Shown in pieces: positions 62,800-64,000 of a stretch of 64,000 bases of DNA. The notes beneath the pieces are model-generated. The model did not search any database and was not told where the DNA came from. It worked only from the letters and a program-made list of their open reading frames with translations. Position numbers and translations under genes: made by a program. This stretch comes from Paragordius varius (taxonomy: Eukaryota > Nematomorpha), in assembly GCA_964247055.1 (NCBI GenBank), contig OZ176060.1:992001-1056000 (forward strand), read 5' to 3'. The first letter of the stretch is position 1. Every line of letters starts with the position of its first letter.

Positions 62800-63529
62800 T
62801 ACTACTACTAAAGAAGAATGAAGAATATTGTTGGAGAAATACTAAATATTCTTGTTTTTTATACTGATTTTTGACTAAAAATGAAGAATTTTGGACATTC
62901 TTACTAAATTTATGAATATTTATAGTTGAAAATGACATTTTTTCTACAATTTTAATGAAAAACAAGATTATTTCTGTGTTAAGATGACAATTTTGACACT
63001 TTTTTTGATAAAAATGAAGAATTTTGGACAATTTAATGAATATTTTTAAATATTTTGTTGAAAATTGACATTTTTAATACTTTTTAAGGTTTTTCTAGTG
63101 AAAATTCATGAATAATTGAGTTAAAATTTGAATAATTAGGAATTTTTATATTAAAATTTGAGTTTTTTTTCTAATTTTTCACTGAAAAAATGAATTTTTA
63201 CTTAAATTTTTGACACAAAAATGAATTTTTAGTTGAAATTTATCAAAAATTATTGAAAAAATGAATAAAATTTCAAAAATTAACACTTTTTTGATAAAAA
63301 AATAATTTTTTTCTCAAAATTCTGAATAAAAATTGACTTTTTTTCAAATTTTACAATAAAAAATGAATATTTTGTCTAATTTTTGATTCAAAAAAGGAAT
63401 TTTTAGTTGAAATTTATCAAAAATTATCAAAAAAATGAATAAAAATGTTAAAATTTTGAATTTTTTCAATATAAATATATTAATTTTTGTATTTTTTTGA
63501 TTAAAAACTAAATTATTCCTACGTAAAAA
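62800..63529. repeat. Short diverged AT-rich repeats between the two palindrome modules
   Basis: AAAAATGAAGAATTTTGGAC occurs at about 62880 and 63013. AATTTTTAGTTGAAATTTAT followed by CAAAAATTAT occurs at about 63225 and 63400. All are built from AAAAATGA/TTGACATTTTT phrases. The 124-codon minus-strand open frame at 63344-63718 is nearly all F, L, I, N and K, reads through these repeats and has no recognisable domain. Confidence 0.6.
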
Positions 63530-64000
63530 TGAAATTTTAATCAAAAATGAGTAAAAATTGACAAAAAATAAGTAAAATATCCAACAAATTTTCAAAAAAT
63601 GTTCAAAAATGTCATTTATAAACCAAAAAAATGATAAAAAGTAACAAAAATAATTCAAAAATTCAAAAAAATAATCAAAAAAATTAAAAAAATTTAAAAA
63701 AATATTCAATTTCAACAAAAAAAATTCTTAAAATTGTCCTATTATTACACAAAAATAACAATGTTTCATTCAAAAATAACACTTTTCATTCTTCTTCTCT
63801 ATATATATACATATATATAATAACAAAAATAACAAATGACACTCATTTCATCACATATATAAATGAGAGAGAATGAGAGATGCAGCTACAACAACAATTA
63901 CTAGTGTGATGTGTGTGCATGAGTGAGTGGAGAGAGAGAGATGTATACACAACTACACTCATAACAAGAGTGATGACGTCATCACTCTTGTGGTGAGTGT
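63530..64000 (+). repeat. Palindrome-bearing module, copy 2 (cut by window end)
   Basis: Repeats the motif order of 62160-62700: ATCAAAAATGAGTAAAAAT, TTTCATTCAAAAATAACACT, ATATATAATAACAAAAATAA, CACTCATTTCATCACATATA, AATGAGAGAGAATGAGAG and ACAACAACAATTACTAG. The copies are diverged by substitutions and small indels. Confidence 0.8.
63949..64000. repeat. Second TGACGTCA-centred palindrome (truncated by window end)
   Basis: The left arm begins ACAACTACACTCATAACAAG and the centre lies between 63977 and 63978. The right arm runs CATCACTCTTGTGGTGAGTG to the window edge. In the part visible there is one unpaired position (AACAAG against CTTGTGG). The same two arms as at 62613, slightly diverged. 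Confidence 0.88.

Noticed and set aside
63344-63718. Longest single open frame in the window, 124 codons on the minus strand
   Set aside because: Composition is almost only F, L, I, N, K and S from AT-rich simple repeats. No domain is recognisable and the same repeats elsewhere are not open.

Overview
This is an extremely AT-rich, gene-poor window from an animal genome. Its one clear host gene encodes translation factor eIF5A. The gene has four coding exons split by GT-AG introns, which makes the window eukaryotic, and the protein is of metazoan type. The lineage cannot be fixed from sequence alone; an invertebrate, possibly a crustacean or other arthropod, is a weak guess.

Layout. (1) 1-50500 is a satellite field of two AT-rich repeat families. 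Family A (short units, about 100-200 bp) fills 1-3420 and 19396-23505. Family B (about 175-245 bp, usually near 200 bp) fills the rest. Family B carries a core reading TATTACAGCGAGTATATACT and has, by length, roughly 150 units. Ten copies of a foldback-type element C (TA target, CAGT...ACTG ends, internal tandem repeats) are embedded in the B arrays. All ten have the same B flanks on both sides, so the element apparently inserted once and was then amplified with its satellite. (2) 50505-51540 is a diverged, inverted C-like block that ends the satellite field. (3) 51541-54143 is the presumed upstream region and 5' UTR intron of eIF5A. It holds many short repeats and five decayed copies of the acceptor-plus-start-codon segment of the first coding exon. 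(4) 54144-57624 is eIF5A. Pieces of most of its exons are tandemly duplicated inside its own introns: three extra copies of the hypusine-loop segment, two of the exon-3 start, and one nearly complete extra terminal exon. The introns are studded with 24 CAGCTG hexamers. (5) 57625-59342 is the 3' flank. It passes into a cluster of CAGACGA motifs that look derived from the start of the eIF5A coding sequence. (6) 59343-61675 is a complete but decayed hAT DNA transposon of the BED-finger/ZBED type on the minus strand, with a perfect 8-bp target duplication inside that cluster. (7) 61676-64000 is low-complexity AT-rich DNA containing a duplicated module (period 1336 bp). At the heart of each copy is a long palindrome centred on TGACGTCA.

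The common theme is local tandem duplication acting at every scale, on satellites, transposons and the exons of a highly conserved gene. No tRNA, rRNA, CRISPR array or bacterial-type operon was seen. The many short open frames in the satellite field are by-products of the repeats.
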